A stretch of 64,000 nucleotides of DNA from Ascidia mentula (GCA_947561715.1 OX387197.1:23648266-23712265); one strand, 5' to 3'; shown: positions 20,451 through 34,347, numbered from the stretch's first letter. Numbers and translations are program-made. The notes: generated by a model from the sequence alone, not told the origin.

Positions 20451-23400
20451 TTAGGTACAATGCATGGCATCACGGTTGCATAGATCGTCACCGCAACAAC
20501 ATCGACAAACACTGTTTGGCATTCCGGGTCGGCACTGCAGACGGTTGTTGTTGAGAAAGTTGTTTTCGCACGCGCGAGACTGTTTGCACGATTTCCTGAT
20601 AACAACCTGCGATTGAGAGGGAGAGTTTGATAATCATACATGGATGGCTTCTACCAACCGTTCCTTTCTCAATAGGTCTATCAGTTCTTATATTTTTGCT
20701 TCGTTGTTACTCTTGCCACTCAGTGAACCACAGCACGCTTTTAATAACTGTTTTGAAGCCATTACATCTTTAGCACCAACCAGAAATTTAAAACGTGTGT
20801 TGGTTTCATTGGCGGGTCGTGCACCGTATAACATAGTACTACGAACCGCACGTTGCATTGCGGCGGTCAACTTAACCGGCGATTAGAAGTTGGATTCCAT
20901 TTCGACGAGTCAGGGCGGTTGTGCGGCATGTCACCAGCTGGTTATTAACGAGACTCGATCATTAACCGTCTACTTTCAAACGTCACCGTTGGCCTTAACG
21001 TGAATGCTTACCTGTGACAGTGTTATATTGGGCACAGCTTCGTGCAGATATAGATACCAGCGTTTGAAACGGACCTTTGACTACTTAAAATAGCACGAAA
21101 CCTCACAGGTTACAAGCACTTGGATGAAGTGCCGGACTGGCAACTTTTGCCGAGTATTCATTTCATACCTTGCCGTGTGAAATTTGTCGCACTTCGCTCT
21201 GGCAAATCTCCCCTTCATGGCAGAGTACGGTGTTTTCCTGGTTGCAATCTTCTTCCGAATCGGCGTTGTCGCACACGTGGCAAGTTACTCCTACGTACAC
21301 ACGTTTCAGATATTTAATGAAATAAGAAATACAAATATATTTAAAGCAGTATTAAAAGAATACCCTGCTTACCATGGCATTTTTGTAGGCAACACACTTT
21401 TGTGTGTACTGTCTACGTGCAGCGAATCATACTGGCATGACGTCTTGGGTGCATACACCTTTGGGCAAATCACGTGCACCGACAGACGTTCACCAGCGCC
21501 CAATGCAGCCGGAAGTCAAACTATTTTTGATTGCGGATCGTGAGAAGGAAGGAGGCGCCTTATACCCCATACACTTTTAACGTCTCAAGTTGACAACTTT
21601 ATTTTAACTTTGGCATCTGAATTTTGACCTCCCTCTGGTTAAATATTTCAAGGTTGCGGTGCCCACAACACAGCAGAAGTAATGAATTTAATGCCATATA
21701 ACTACTCAAGCTGTATTTGTAATGTCGAACTAAATACTATCTATCGTTTTACAAGAAAAATGTGAAAATACATAAAAATCCACATAAATTGCACAGAAAT
21801 TATTTTACAATTACGTCCAATTACATCAACCCAAATCAATCGTGTTGAAAGTCAAGTTCTGGTTCTGTAACTTACACACCAAAAATTACCCGCAAAGCAT
21901 GTTTAATGCAACAATTCTCAACCGCGGCCCTTTTCCACGCACTCTTGTGGCTCATATTTACCTGCATGAATCATCAACTTTTAAACACAAAGTTTCCTAT
22001 TTAAATTGCAAGCGCAAAAATCATGCTGCGTTCTTGTGGTTTGTTCTTTGTTTTCTGCTTTTTTGTTTTTAAATAACCTGCGCTGCTGTTTATGCAGTTC
22101 ACTAAAAACGTGAGATTTAGGAGTTGGCTGTCACATCTTCAATTTTAAACGCCGCTGGTGCGGAGAATCTTTGATAGTTTTTCCGCAAGAAATTACTTAC
22201 GCTTACTCGATGTTAGCCAGCCATCCCCCGGTTTTGGGACCATTTTGACTTCGGACGGTCCGAAAAAGCAACCATTGGTGCCGTAATTTAGAGTAAAGTT
22301 AAGTGTTGTGATATCCCCTGTCATTTCGTACACCCCGTTGTTCAAACTCCAAAAGCTGCTTGTATCGATGAGATATCTTTTCTTGTTGGACGCCACACTC
22401 ACTGCTCGTCCGGTGGAATCCGTTATCTGTACAAAACCATAGCTTTGGTTACATTGCGCTTAGAACAGGACGTGGGGCATTGAGAAAACGTAGGGCGTGT
22501 TTGAATACTATAGGATGCCTGTGGGCAACTACGGGGCATTGTGATTTCGTTTATATGCTTGCAACTTGTGTTTTGTACGCATAGTAACTTTGAGAAAATT
22601 TTTTGTCATTCTGTGAAATATATTAACTTTATTGACCCTTCGGATTGGCTTAAAAAATTAGTAGTTTTTTTGCTAGGCATATTTTTGACAAAGACAGTGC
22701 AACATCTATAAAAAGCATAATGAAGTAATTTGTATCAATCCTAAATTATGGCGACTCATCGCTTCTTACTTAAGGCGAGGCAAAGTGTCGTTGGGTGTGT
22801 TTGCGCATTATGCCCAGCTCTGTCTTGTTATGTCATTGTTGGCTCTCCTTTTCAAGTAAACTAAATTAAATTTTTGCCAAATAAAAAGGTAAGACATCCA
22901 CCGCAAATACGCATGATAGCGTTTAACTCTTGGTGGCGCAAAAAGCCTTTTTATTGTTAACGAACATGAGCTACTACCCCAAGATAAGCCGCAACGTAGT
23001 TTAAAATCGTGTCGTCTTATCAGAGTTCGTTAATAAATAAGCACAGTTCGTTAACATAGAGCAACTTTATGCATCAAGTTTTAGGCAATGTTTTCCACAG
23101 CTCAAAAATGATTTCAACACTGTTAGCTTGTCTTAACATTGAGAGTAAAATATGTCTATAAAACGACAATATGATTGTATTTACTTGGGTTTTTTATTGA
23201 CAAGTTCTAGCAAAATACGACAGTTTTACCTTAAAACTGTCCACAGTGCAGGGCATGAGCACGCCAAGTTGGCTAAACTGCCGGGCGATGGCATTCCTCG
23301 TTTCTTTGCTAATTTCCCTCTTCCCGCGTGTTGTTGATCCAGGCGATAGAAGTTCCTTGGGAACTTGACCTCCGTCCGCCACCTCAAGACCGGCGATAGC

Positions 23401-26400
23401 TTCAGTGTCAAAGAAAATGTTGCCTCTCTGGTCGCCGTTGTGGCGGGCACCAAAGCTTGACAACTGCGGCAGTGCTGTTACATATTTAAATAGTCTTTAT
23501 GTGTTGTACTGCTGCTTGTTGTTAAATGAAAACATTTTGAAAACAGTATGTCTGTTATTTTCAATATTTGCTGTCTTTTTGTCAATTTAGGAAGTCATAT
23601 AATACCCCATAGTTTGTTAACAGTCTAGTTTAACCATAAATTAGACTACAGCTGATTTCCACTCAGCTTAAGGTTGTCCGAAATGATCCCTATTTAAATG
23701 CATCAAGATTTTATGACTAAACGCAAGATAAACAAAAGTGGTTTCAAAAACAGACGTTTACCAAAAGACGGAACGGACTCGCTCCATACGATTTCGATGT
23801 CCTTGGCTTCGAAGCGACACGCATCGTTAAACGTGGCAAGAAAAGTTATGTCGCCCACTGTGAGTCGATTTTGCGCCAAAACAAAGTCTCTTGATCTTAC
23901 GTCGTCGGCGAAGGAGTTGATGCAGTATGCGTTCCAAAACTGTTGAAAGATTTTTGAAAGTTATTATCAAACTTATGTGGGCATGCGCACATTGGAATAA
24001 GTAAAACGTTTCAAAATGACGTCAGATTTAAGTGTGTGGATACTATTGTTTCCAAGTAATGCGCTACAAGCCCACACAGCTTTGCTGAGCCATTCATAAT
24101 GTCTCGTATTCCAAAGCACATTAGGCTCTCTGTTATCGCACAAAGGCGACGTAACAATGCAAATTTGTCACAAACAAACGTGTAATACTAAAAACAAAGC
24201 AGTTCATTGTAGTTTGTTCTACTGTTCACAAGTCATAACTGAAGTCTATGTGATCATACCTGAAAAACGGGTGGTTTACATGGCAATTTCACTGTAACGG
24301 ACCACCAGTCATTGGCTGGCCTGAGCTCTGGCAGTCTTATAACGCCTCTCTCGTTTGAAATTACATCGAACGTTGGCAACTCTGCAAGAAGAAGTGTAGC
24401 CTACTGTTAAAAACGTGAATCCTTCTAGTAAGCTTGATTGGCCTATGATGCATTAATAAAACGTAGGGTGTTACATTCCAACATGTTTGTGAAAGTCAAC
24501 AATGGATAGGTTTACGAAAACAAGCCTATAAATCGTGTGGTTTGGTAAATCGACGGTGCTCAATAAAAAACTCGCCTTGAAAAATCACCTTTTCGCCTTG
24601 AAGGAAGTCAATTCTTGTGAAAGAACCATAATTTTGCCTAATTACGTTCGCGGAAATATGATACATCTCCTCTAAACCGGCAGTACACCTCGCAGGAAAT
24701 AGTAATTATGTGTAATATTGTGCGCTGTTTGCACCGAATTTCGGCTGCGAATTTGTGATAAGTGCAGCAATTACACGGCCAACATGACCGCACCGCACAT
24801 TGACGTCAGTTGCATTATTAGCGTATAATGCGGAATACAACACGATATTGTTGGGCCACACCGGCCAAGGCGCTGACTCGTATATCATGTTAAAACTGTG
24901 ATTGGCATAATTGCTAGGTGTAAAATCCACGTTAACCAGAGGTGTTGGTTGTTCACCAAGCGCATAAAGTGATTTCATATGCAACACATGTATAAATAAA
25001 GCATTTTTTTATCCTGATAGCAAAAATATCACCAGCACTTTGCATGCATCAGATCATTACCGTTGCTAAGTGCGGCGTAAACGTATTGGCTAATGCAGTG
25101 CTGAAGTAGAGGCTGGCTCACGTTTTCAGACCTCATAATGCTGGATCGGTTTAATCGCAGAAGAAAGCAATCCACGCAGTCTGTGATCTCGAACATGCTT
25201 GTGGTTCCCATTCGAACTTGTGCACAGCTCTATATGTAAAATTTTGAGGTTAGATGAAGAGGTCGCGTTTTTTTGTGTTTAAAACAATTGCCCCGTTGAA
25301 CGCTATATCCCGTACCCTGCGTACACACGCCTGGGGGCCATTGTACAAATGTCTTTTGCTTTGACTGAATTCGGTTAAAGAAAAGTTAAACCATTATTGC
25401 AAACAGAAAATAAAATTGAAGTGACAATAAAAAAATATCTTTGCCTCAGGTACGTTAGCGGCTTTCAATCCAGGGACATCTTTACAGGTCAGACAAAATG
25501 TCACTTTTTTTAACATTAATTTTCTCAAGAAACTTTGCCATGGTATTTGAATGCATATTTAAATTAAAAAGCTTCCGTTTTGGTAAAAGAATATTACGGC
25601 TCAAAAAAGCTGCATCAAATATTACCCAGGAGTTTGTGAACAAGACACACACGGCCATACATAGATCAGAATTAACAATCTGTAAAAACAGATTACACAA
25701 AGGCTAAAATATAGCTTTGCCAAAAACCCATGCACAGTTCAAAACAGTTACAATAGGACTAATTTACAAAACCGGACAAACCGTTCCCACAGTACAACTT
25801 AATGACTGCCTTAAGATTACCCGAATAAAAGGTCATGACATGGGTCACCGCCGGCTTAACATGTGATTCGCGGAATTCAAGCCGGCCCAAGAATAATTGG
25901 CAAGCGTGACCGGTTGAGACATATCCGGGTGCGTTGACCAGTTGAAAATCAGCCACAATTGCAGATTTCGGGAATAGTGAACAAAAATGGCGCTTCAATT
26001 GGGTGGAGAATGAACGGGAAAGCGCGGTTATACATTCTTAAATCTACGCGGATAATGTGACATGTAACCCAGTTGTTCATGTTTCAGTGCCTCAAAACAC
26101 GAACTCTAGGTTACAATGTCAAGTCGTAGAACGAATATTTAAAACTTCCGTAAAGTAATTATTACCGCTCATATATTTTTGGCCAGTTTCTACAAAACCA
26201 AAGTAATTTGCTATTAGTGCCGTATATAATTTTGCTAATAGTGCCGTTTGCATTTGATGGCGTTCACCATTGCGTATAACATCCTCTGCGTACAATGATT
26301 CCGACACGAACCGTCACTGCAAAGTCACGATCACTTCACCACAGCCAAGCGTTATTATTATTGTTTTGATAGTTCGTGACTATGAATGCTTGACTGGACC

Positions 26401-29400
26401 GAAGCCGGAGGCTCGTTGTTATACGTTTGTGACCTGCCCTCAAGTATCACGCCAACGAGCTTAAATCTGCCAGGCCGCATGCGCAAGGATGTGGCAATCA
26501 GAGACACAAATACACTGGCATTAAAGCACCGTATCGAGTATTAGAGTCGGAAATGGACGCGTCTTATGGCACATAACCACGCATTTCCCGTGCCTACTGC
26601 TATTATTGAGTTATGTCTTGGCAACAAAAGATTTAAAAATACGTTGCTATTGTGCACGTATTGGTACAAAGACATTTTTTTTAAATTAACGTTTGAAGAT
26701 CATGAGCAATTCACGATTTTGAAGTTCGTTTATACGTAATGAAACATTTCCGCATGTTTCATTTCCTCACAATGTTTGTCTCCCAAAAAATCGGAAATCA
26801 TTAAAATTGACGATTTGACGCCATTCCAAGAGTATGCAAAAGCGCTTTAGGCCTTCACAAATCCCACGTTTACATTATGAAGTATTTAACATTTCCATGG
26901 AATCTATGTACACGTAAGACAAATTTTAAAGCCAATCTGTCATCAGGTTAAATTTATTACATTCCACAAAATTCTCAAATATCAACGTCACATACCAGTG
27001 AGCAATCCATGTACGTGTTTTTGTACCAATTCTTTATTCTGTTAGCAATAGCGGCAGTACTTTTTTCCAAACAGTACGAGAGCTGTCGTAACCAAGGCTT
27101 GGTGCGTCCAGTACATCCCGTAAGGCTAAGGGTGACCTCATCTTGAGTAACTGATCTTCGTCTTTTACAAACCTCCGACCTGCAACCTACAAAATCAAGG
27201 CTTTGTTTAGTCATATATATAATGTTTCTGTTGCTGCCAGGCATATTGTATTTTAATAGTCTGTTCTTCTAGCACAGAACAGACTAATGTTCCAGAAGAA
27301 CAGATTGTTAGTCATTTTCGAACTAAATTTTCAAGAAATATGACAAAATTTGCTGCAATGACGCCAAGTGACGGCAAAAAACTATTTTGGTTATCTGTTA
27401 GGTGTTGTTTTGTACGAATTTTTTTTCTGTCAATGCCAAAAAGTTTTTTTAAGCTAATCATCGGAATATTTGTCGGATACTGATAAGATTTGCATATTAG
27501 TGGTTTATTACAGGAGTTTCCCGACTTCATCGACACCTTCGGGGCATTTTGGTAGGTTTGCGTTTTGCACTAAATTGTGTGGCAACATTTTCAATTGGCA
27601 TCCATGATTCGTGCCCAGCTTCAAAACTTTTACCTATATCTACACTTCACAGTGCAACCTACCTCGCAAAATACCTCTTGCAAGAAGGGAGTGAACCCTA
27701 GCTACAAAGCAATAAAGTGTGTCTTGAAACTCTACAAAATGATTAGGCAATGATCTAAGTATAAGGAATAGTCATTGGGCCTCATGCGACAACATACTTT
27801 AGTTAATATGGATAAGTAGATTGTGCTTTATCCAAAAAGTTTGGTGTGACTCAGTCATAAAGTTCAACCGTAGGGAAACGCTTTTCATCCCACACAAAGA
27901 TGAAGGTCAAGCAAAAATTATCTGTCATTCCATATGTCCGCTGAATCATTTAGTAAACAGAAAGTACACAGATGACTAACCAGAAAGTTGTAATCGCATT
28001 CTCGCGTGACAGATTCGTTTAAATTCCTATGATTTTTGTCGTCTTTTACCCAATAGGTTTGGACATGCCGAAAATTACAAATATACTTTTTTAAGGTATG
28101 CGTCAGTAAAAGTCTTAAATTCGGAAAAATTTAACGTTCGAGGATGGTGGGAGAAATAAAATTGTCTTGCAAAAAAAAATACAAAACAAAAAAGTTTACA
28201 AGGTTGCAAATTATAAGTTAATCTTTATTGTGGCCAATATTTAATCTTTATTTTTTATCACTTTTGCAACAATATTTTCGTGGCTAAATGGAATGAAAAC
28301 AGGACAAAATTCACTGCAAATTAAATCAAACCATCCTAGGTTACACCCTAGAAATTAAAATATTTGCCACAATAAAGTTTACAGTTTATAACCTTGAAAA
28401 ATTGTTTTTTTGTTTTGTATTTTTTCTGCAAGACAATTTTGTTTTCTGACACCACAAACCCTAACTTAAATGTTTTGACACTAAATCAAACTATTCCTGG
28501 GTTACTTTAGCAAGGCATATAACAAAGGAACTGGTGGAAATTTGCCACCCATTATGCAATGTTAGCCTTTAATGCTTGCCCCATTCTTTATTGGGACCTG
28601 CCACCATAATTTTATGTTGGCCCCGGTAAATTATATCGGCAGCAGGAATTTTTTTGGGGGTCGGACGAAACAATCGAGGTTGCTTAACATAAAAGATTAC
28701 GCGACCGTTTATCTATCAGCCTTTAGATTTAAAAACAAAACGGTACAAAAGCAAGCAGGTGCATGATATCGTTTTGAGTCACATTTTTTCCATGTTTTGT
28801 AACGTTTATTTGATCTGTTTAATGTACGACCGATTACAGTTAAGTAAGAACAGATTAGAACAAGTAGCCTCTCGTCACTTTGTTTCTGGGCCGTGTCACC
28901 TTTGCATCACACCCAAAACGTGTCATAACTCCGAGATGCGTTTGACGACCCTGAGAAATGACCGCATGACAGGTAGCAGCCAGACCTGTTTTGCCGGTCA
29001 CGTAAGTGCAATACGTCCATAATAATTCGATTTGTTTGCTTAAACCACTGCGTTATCGTCTTTTTGCTCGGGGCCAAACTCTCAAGAGATACCTGTGCAA
29101 AATTTTCACCACGTTATCTGTCAGCCTGCTGTCGCACTGTTGGGGAATCCCCAAAACGATTGTTTCACTGCATGATATATGGAAACATGATGAGGGGGCT
29201 TGCAACACTTTTGTTGCCTTCGGAAACGTAGAGTGGAAAAATTTACTGTTGTTTGTCAAATATAATTGATTATTTGGGTGCAAAATATCTGGAGTTAATA
29301 ACTTTGAAAAGGAAAGCCAAAGCTAGGATGCTGTTGATCATATTCTTAGTATACGTTTTCTAACTCATACTGGGTTAAAACTGTGAACTGTATAGTACAC

Positions 29401-30650
29401 TAAAACTGCAGTTATTTGGTCACAACACACGCTTAGACGTTTTGTTGAATGACAGGGAGCTAAAAAAGGTTACTTCACTGTATTTTACAAACAATATTAT
29501 TTACGCACAGACGTAAATCGGTTTAACATGCGCTTTGTATGCAATAGGAGTGGTTCAGGAATCGGTTGAAGATCATGCGTTTAAGGCCAAAGCCTATGTG
29601 TACAAGTCTAGACTTTGACATTAGGCCCAGACACGCTGACATGGCGTGAAACAGAGCATTCGGCATATTATTAATCAATCCTAATATTCGTGCCAACATT
29701 TTGCCGCGCCCGGAGCAGTGCGGTTGCAAACTACATGCCTTGTCCACGAGACTGGCATGAGATATTATATATCTTGAAGACAGCTGGTTTATTCAAATTA
29801 TTAAAAAATTGATTTCACCTCCACAGGCATCATCAGTTTCTTTTTCAAATAAAATGGAGTATGTTTATAGACTTTCTGAACTGTAAACTGTGGTATAAGG
29901 AAAAATATCCTACACGAATTTCGTCACATATCGTGGAAAATACTGAGACGAGCGAATAGACGATAATCCGCTGTTACACGTGTTTGTGTGTGTGTACGAT
30001 TACACTTGGGCTAAGCTTATATTCGATTGTAATAATTCCTGGAAGAAAACAAGTGTTTATTATTTGCTATACCGTTGAATAAAGTTAGTAGATTGTGTGT
30101 GTCATGTAGAAGTTTTCATTGTTGACCTCTCAGTAATGGCAAAGATGCAAGAACACGTTTTTTTTTCAGATTTTAAACTGTGAAATTAACGATCGAAACA
30201 CTGAAGCGTCATGAACTATCGGGCCATTAAACTTCAGCCGGACTAAAAAACATTGAACTTGTTTCAATATCTTGGCATTTCGCAATCCGATTTTACATGA
30301 ATTGTTTATGACATAACCCTATAATCCCGTTACGAATCTTTTGGGAATTCGTACTTCACTACTTCACGGTGTTATTTAAATATTATTCAGATTTTCATCC
30401 CATTTACAATAAAAAATCTGTGTCATGTAAAAGGTGTTGTCTAAATCAGTCAGAAATCCATTTTGTGGGAACAAAATTGTAATTTTAATTATGTAACTAA
30501 AGCGAAATTCCACATTTGATCGATGTAGAATTTCGACACACAAAATATACACTTAGTGTTCTGTAACTTACCTTGCGCCGGCTTGCTCCAAATCACCAGC
30601 AGCACAAATATGAGCAGGGTCAACACCTTTGTAAACCTAGCACCCTCCAT
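20451..30650 (-). CDS. Secreted multi-exon protein with C-terminal Ly6/uPAR-type domain
   Basis: The start exon 30650-30572 encodes MEGARFTKVLTLLIFVLLVIW, a clear signal peptide, and joins in phase to 27186-26996 (starting GCRSEVCKRR). Likely further exons are 26283-26166, about 25990-25815, about 25225-25035 and about 24985-24735; their joins are ambiguous. From 24381 onward phase is continuous: 24381-24260, 23939-23762, 23474-23230, 22426-22201, 21290-21169 and 20606-20451. The last two exons encode TCHVCDNADSEEDC and, after further cysteines, CCCGDDLCN near the stop, the cysteine pattern of a Ly6/uPAR three-finger domain. The middle holds several N-glycosylation sequons and paired cysteines but no family I recognise. 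No C-terminal membrane or GPI segment follows the domain, so the product is probably secreted. Exon 1 to the 24735 exon could conceivably be a separate gene. Confidence 0.6.
28158..28445. mobile_element. Fold-back (MITE-like) element
   Basis: Arms 28158-28240 and 28357-28445 are inverted copies (AATTGTCTTGCA, ATACAAAACAAAAAA and CTTTATTGTGGC on one, their complements on the other), enclosing about 115 bp. It lies within the first intron of the minus-strand secreted gene. There is no coding capacity. The shape fits a non-autonomous fold-back or MITE element; target duplications were not clear. Confidence 0.7.
29523..29760 (-). other. Candidate coding exon, uncertain
   Basis: A minus-strand frame of 74 codons with cysteines (VDKACSLQPHCSGRG) lies between the signal-peptide exon and the 27186 exon of the secreted-protein gene. 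The only open frame does not match the phase leaving the signal exon, and the signal exon joins perfectly to 27186 without it. It may be an alternative exon or chance. Confidence 0.2.
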
Positions 30651-33400
30651 TACAACAACCTCTGCAACACAACGGCGGTAAACACTATTTAAACAGTTTT
30701 ACATATACAGTAATACTGCCAAACTTATATGTGAGGCAATGACGAAACTGTTTAACATTTTCCTTATTGCGCATGCGCGAATGTCGCAACCCACGGCTTG
30801 ACGCAACGTGTCCACGTTCCTAAGCGTCAGAAAGAGTTGACATTCGCTGAAAACGTCGGCCTTATAAACCACCGAGTCGCCCATACGTGCACAGGAAGCG
30901 TGTAACACATCATGTCAGTTCCGAAATTAACCAAGACCAGGATCGCCTACTTGTACCTTTTTTCTTCAAAACTCGACAGAAAACTGTCCATATTACGAAA
31001 ACTAGTGGTATTCAATCACTTGGTATTCTTGACAATAACACAAGTACTAATTGATGTTCTGTTGTTCATCCACAGCGTATTTTTGGTTTAAATGGCGACA
31101 ACTTCACAAAAGTTTAGCCCTTTTTTAAATTAATTGAGCACTTTCAATAATTCGTGAACTCAGTAAGCTGTATCTCACAACTTCAGTCCTTCAATGCGTG
31201 TCCAAACAGTCACGAAGCACTAGCTAGGGCCCGGTTGTGTGACATCGTTTTTTGCGGCGATAAAGACGTGCTTGCAGCAAAACTCCCACCACGCTCACGC
31301 GACAGCGAACCACAAGATCAAAATCTCTCCGCAATTCCCTTTCTTTGCGGGTTTGTTTTTTTAACCGTCGTTTGCACTTCTATTAGGTTGTCCAAAAGCA
31401 TATACGACAGAGCGGACAATCTCAAACAAAATCCCTCTTTTGTAGCGCGAGTGAACTTCAAAACAAGTAAATTATTAGAGCGGTTTGATTGAACAGGAAT
31501 ATGTTTAGAGAAATCCATTACTGTTTCGCAATACAGCACTATGTTTACAGTCATGAACCTCCAGTAACTTACACCTATTATCCTGAGCTTCTATAGCGAT
31601 TTAGGTAAAGCTGAGGATAGGTGTCGTCTAAGCTTCTGACCACAACTTTGTTCCCATGCACGTAGGTCTTAACGACGAACAAGCATATAAAAGCGTTAAT
31701 GCCTTTGGCTGTGATTGGTCTGCTCCCAATTCAATAAAATATTACCCAAGGCGCACTTCACAAATAGTTGATTAAAATGAAGGCGGCCTCAGTCCCTTCT
31801 GCTCAAATGACGTCGAATAAAACTTCTCGCTTCGTTTTATCGAAAATCTCCTCACAGAGGGAATTTTTTTGCCGCCTAATTCGCCGTCAGCTGATTCACG
31901 GTGATTCATGATCGCGTGTCAAAGCCTTGTGAGCTCTTGCAGTAATTGCAGATTTGTCCATCCAATGCATGCGAATTATAACAAAATACTGAAACAGCGA
32001 ATATTTTAAACCAAGTTCGCTATGACTCACGCAGGCCCGTTAATCAGCCGCACTTAATGTTACGCAAAATTTCCCCACTTCGAATCACATATGATGGCAC
32101 GGTTTCAACACATTGGCATTTAAAGGTTAAATTGCGCCCGGGACACTTGCGACGATAAATATTTCTGAACCGCGTATTTTTTCTGTTATTTTGTAAAAAT
32201 GTTTGCTGTTCATGTCAAGTTTCCTCCGAACTTTCCATCGACCTGGAACCTAAAATAAGGTTTCCGAAAACGAATAATATTTTGTAATGGTTGTTAGGAT
32301 GCTTGCTAATGAACGCAGCAATGTGAATTTGCCCAATTTGAACACAGAGAATTTATTAAAACGAAATTTCCCAGAAATAAGAACAAGAATATTTCCTGAG
32401 ACGTTGTTCAAAAATACTGGTAAATCTTATGAATTACAAGCGCTATGTATATGTCCCACTGCCATAAAAGGCGTTGTTTAGTTAATTGCGAGCAAACATA
32501 TGCCTATGTAAGGAAGTTTAACGATTTCATATTAACTTCGACATCCAATAATATCTCTTAGCCGAACGACTCAAAAGGCAGAGAGGGAATACATGTTTGG
32601 TCGGACCACTTACCGAAATCGTGAATGGATCAAAATAGCCGACAATTTGCCAAGCAATTTCCATCGATGCCTCCAAAATGTATGACGAAATGTAAACAGT
32701 TCAATGCCGTGCTTGTAAACTGGTTTTCGGGCTGTTAGCTCTGATCCTGCAGGAATGCTATGCAGCGTTTCGCATCATTAGAAAAACCAAAACGGTTAAT
32801 ATGGTAATTCCTAGGATTCAAAAACATGAACATACGATTTTATAATACTTGTTTACTCGAGACGCAGGAAATTACATTTTGTTTACTTTGGTCTGCTATC
32901 TGTTCCAAGCAAAAACGGCAATCTTTTTCAGGGACCCCTTGATGTTTGTTCTAGAATAACATTTTCGTCAAAGGACTGGTCTAAGGATTACAGAAAGTGG
33001 TTAATGTTGCTTTTGAAGTTGTTGGAATTCTCATTTCAAAACTGGCGTTTATAATGGTCATATTTTGGTTTCAACTGGGCGGTGCTATCCGATATTAATA
33101 CGATACAAATCAAGCTTAACCGACACTGGAGGCACGAGAGAGGCGACATGACGGAGTCAGGCAAAAATACAAAAAAAATGGCCATACCTACTTAACAAGC
33201 AGAGGCGAACTTATGTTTTGAAGAACTGGTTATCATCATTTCTGTGAGGAAACAAAATGACCCTCAGGGTACGTGAGTGGATCTTGTCATGTTCAATGTA
33301 AATACATCAGTATTGGTCGATACGACACCAAAATCAAGGATTTGCGAACCCACTACACTGAATATTCCTTATTACCTAACGATAAACGGATACGAACGAA
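30651..33400. other. Intergenic stretch, nothing identified
   Basis: Region upstream of the secreted-protein start. Short open frames on both strands (such as 31154-31492) lack recognisable motifs or splice partners. It probably includes the promoter of the minus-strand gene, but I could not place any specific site. Confidence 0.4.
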
Positions 33401-33410
33401 ATATTTTTTT

Positions 33411-33500
33411 AATAGTCTGTTCTTCTGGCACATTAAAACGGAACTTGTATTGACCGACGTTTCGCCTGCTGACCAGCCAGGCTTCCTCAGGGTAATGGAA
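33411..33500 (-). ncRNA. Hammerhead-ribozyme-like motif from a retroelement
   Basis: Read on the minus strand, CTGAGGA (33490-33484) is followed by GCCTG, a nine-base loop and CAGGC (33482-33464), then GAAAC (33463-33459) and GTCGGTC. This is the order CUGANGA, stem II, GAAA, cleavage triplet of a type I hammerhead with a minimal stem III. Such motifs are known in Penelope-like elements and retrozymes. The flank AATAGTCTGTTCTTCT also occurs at 27255-27270, which supports a dispersed repeat. Stem I pairing is weak, so this may be a degraded copy. Confidence 0.45.
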
Positions 33501-33537
33501 CTAAATTATTTTTTCAGGTTCCTTATTGTAACGAGGG

Positions 33538-34205
33538 TCAAACACACTCTTCAAAGCCTACCTTAAATTCAAAGTACAAATAATGGAAACGTCCAAACGT
33601 ATTCAATATGTTACCCGCTGACGCCACATAGCGGTACAGCCCACAATTATGCTCCTTACACAAAAGGAGCACGCGGTGGCATTGCGAACTGGTCCGGGCT
33701 GCCTTTTTTATATTCCACAGAGACATATAATTTACAATGAAGTGCAAATTGCCACAACCATTGCTGGTTTTTGCGTAAGCTCTGAAAGCGCATTATTACA
33801 AATCAGAAACAAATACGCGAGATGATTCAGCACTCGCACAACAAGTTTTCTGAATTTCTATGGTTTTGCACGCAAACAAATTTGCATGTAAACCCCATCC
33901 CGTTTACATTTTTGCCAGATTTCCGCCTTGTTTGTTTAACAGGCGCAATGATGAGGTTCAAAAGCGAAAATACAAATTACCAACAACCTGTGATCGAGCC
34001 GGGAGAGAAAAGGGCGACTTCCTGCGGATGTTTCGATCAAACTGCAAACAAAGTAACACGCGGCGGTGACGTTCTCTTTCACATTTACCGAGCGCCCGAT
34101 TTGAATTACCACCACTATCGCAACCACCAGCAGCATCTGCAGCTGCAAACAGACGAGCGCATCACGGCTTGCACTGCGAGCATCTGCTCTCTTTGAGGAA
34201 GCCAA
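33538..34205 (-). other. Candidate exons of a second minus-strand secreted gene
   Basis: On the minus strand near 34137 the frame reads MLLVVAIVVVIQIGRS and then meets a GTAAAT donor, which looks like a signal-peptide exon. Another frame (33747 to about 33612) with KKAARTSSQCHRVLLLCKEHNC ends at a GTAACA donor. These could belong to a gene related in layout to the one starting at 30650, but I could not join them in phase. Confidence 0.2.
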
Positions 34206-34347
34206 CTTCCGTCGATCAATAAACCGAATGAGGCGATTGCGTTGCTTCCTCCTCAGAGATGATCTTCGGTCCAGGAAGCGGCCCGGGATAATTGTTGCTG
34301 CAGTTACTGCTCTGTAACTACGCTATTTAGTTGATTTGAGAAAATTA

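Noticed and set aside
21184..21543. 119-codon plus-strand open frame with hydrophobic start
   Set aside because: It overlaps the Ly6/uPAR-type exon on the other strand, which has cysteine pattern and phase support.
23226..23453. Alternative frame of the 23474-23230 exon (MVPATTATREATF...)
   Set aside because: It would enter the next exon in a phase that meets an immediate stop, whereas the chosen frame joins both neighbours in phase.
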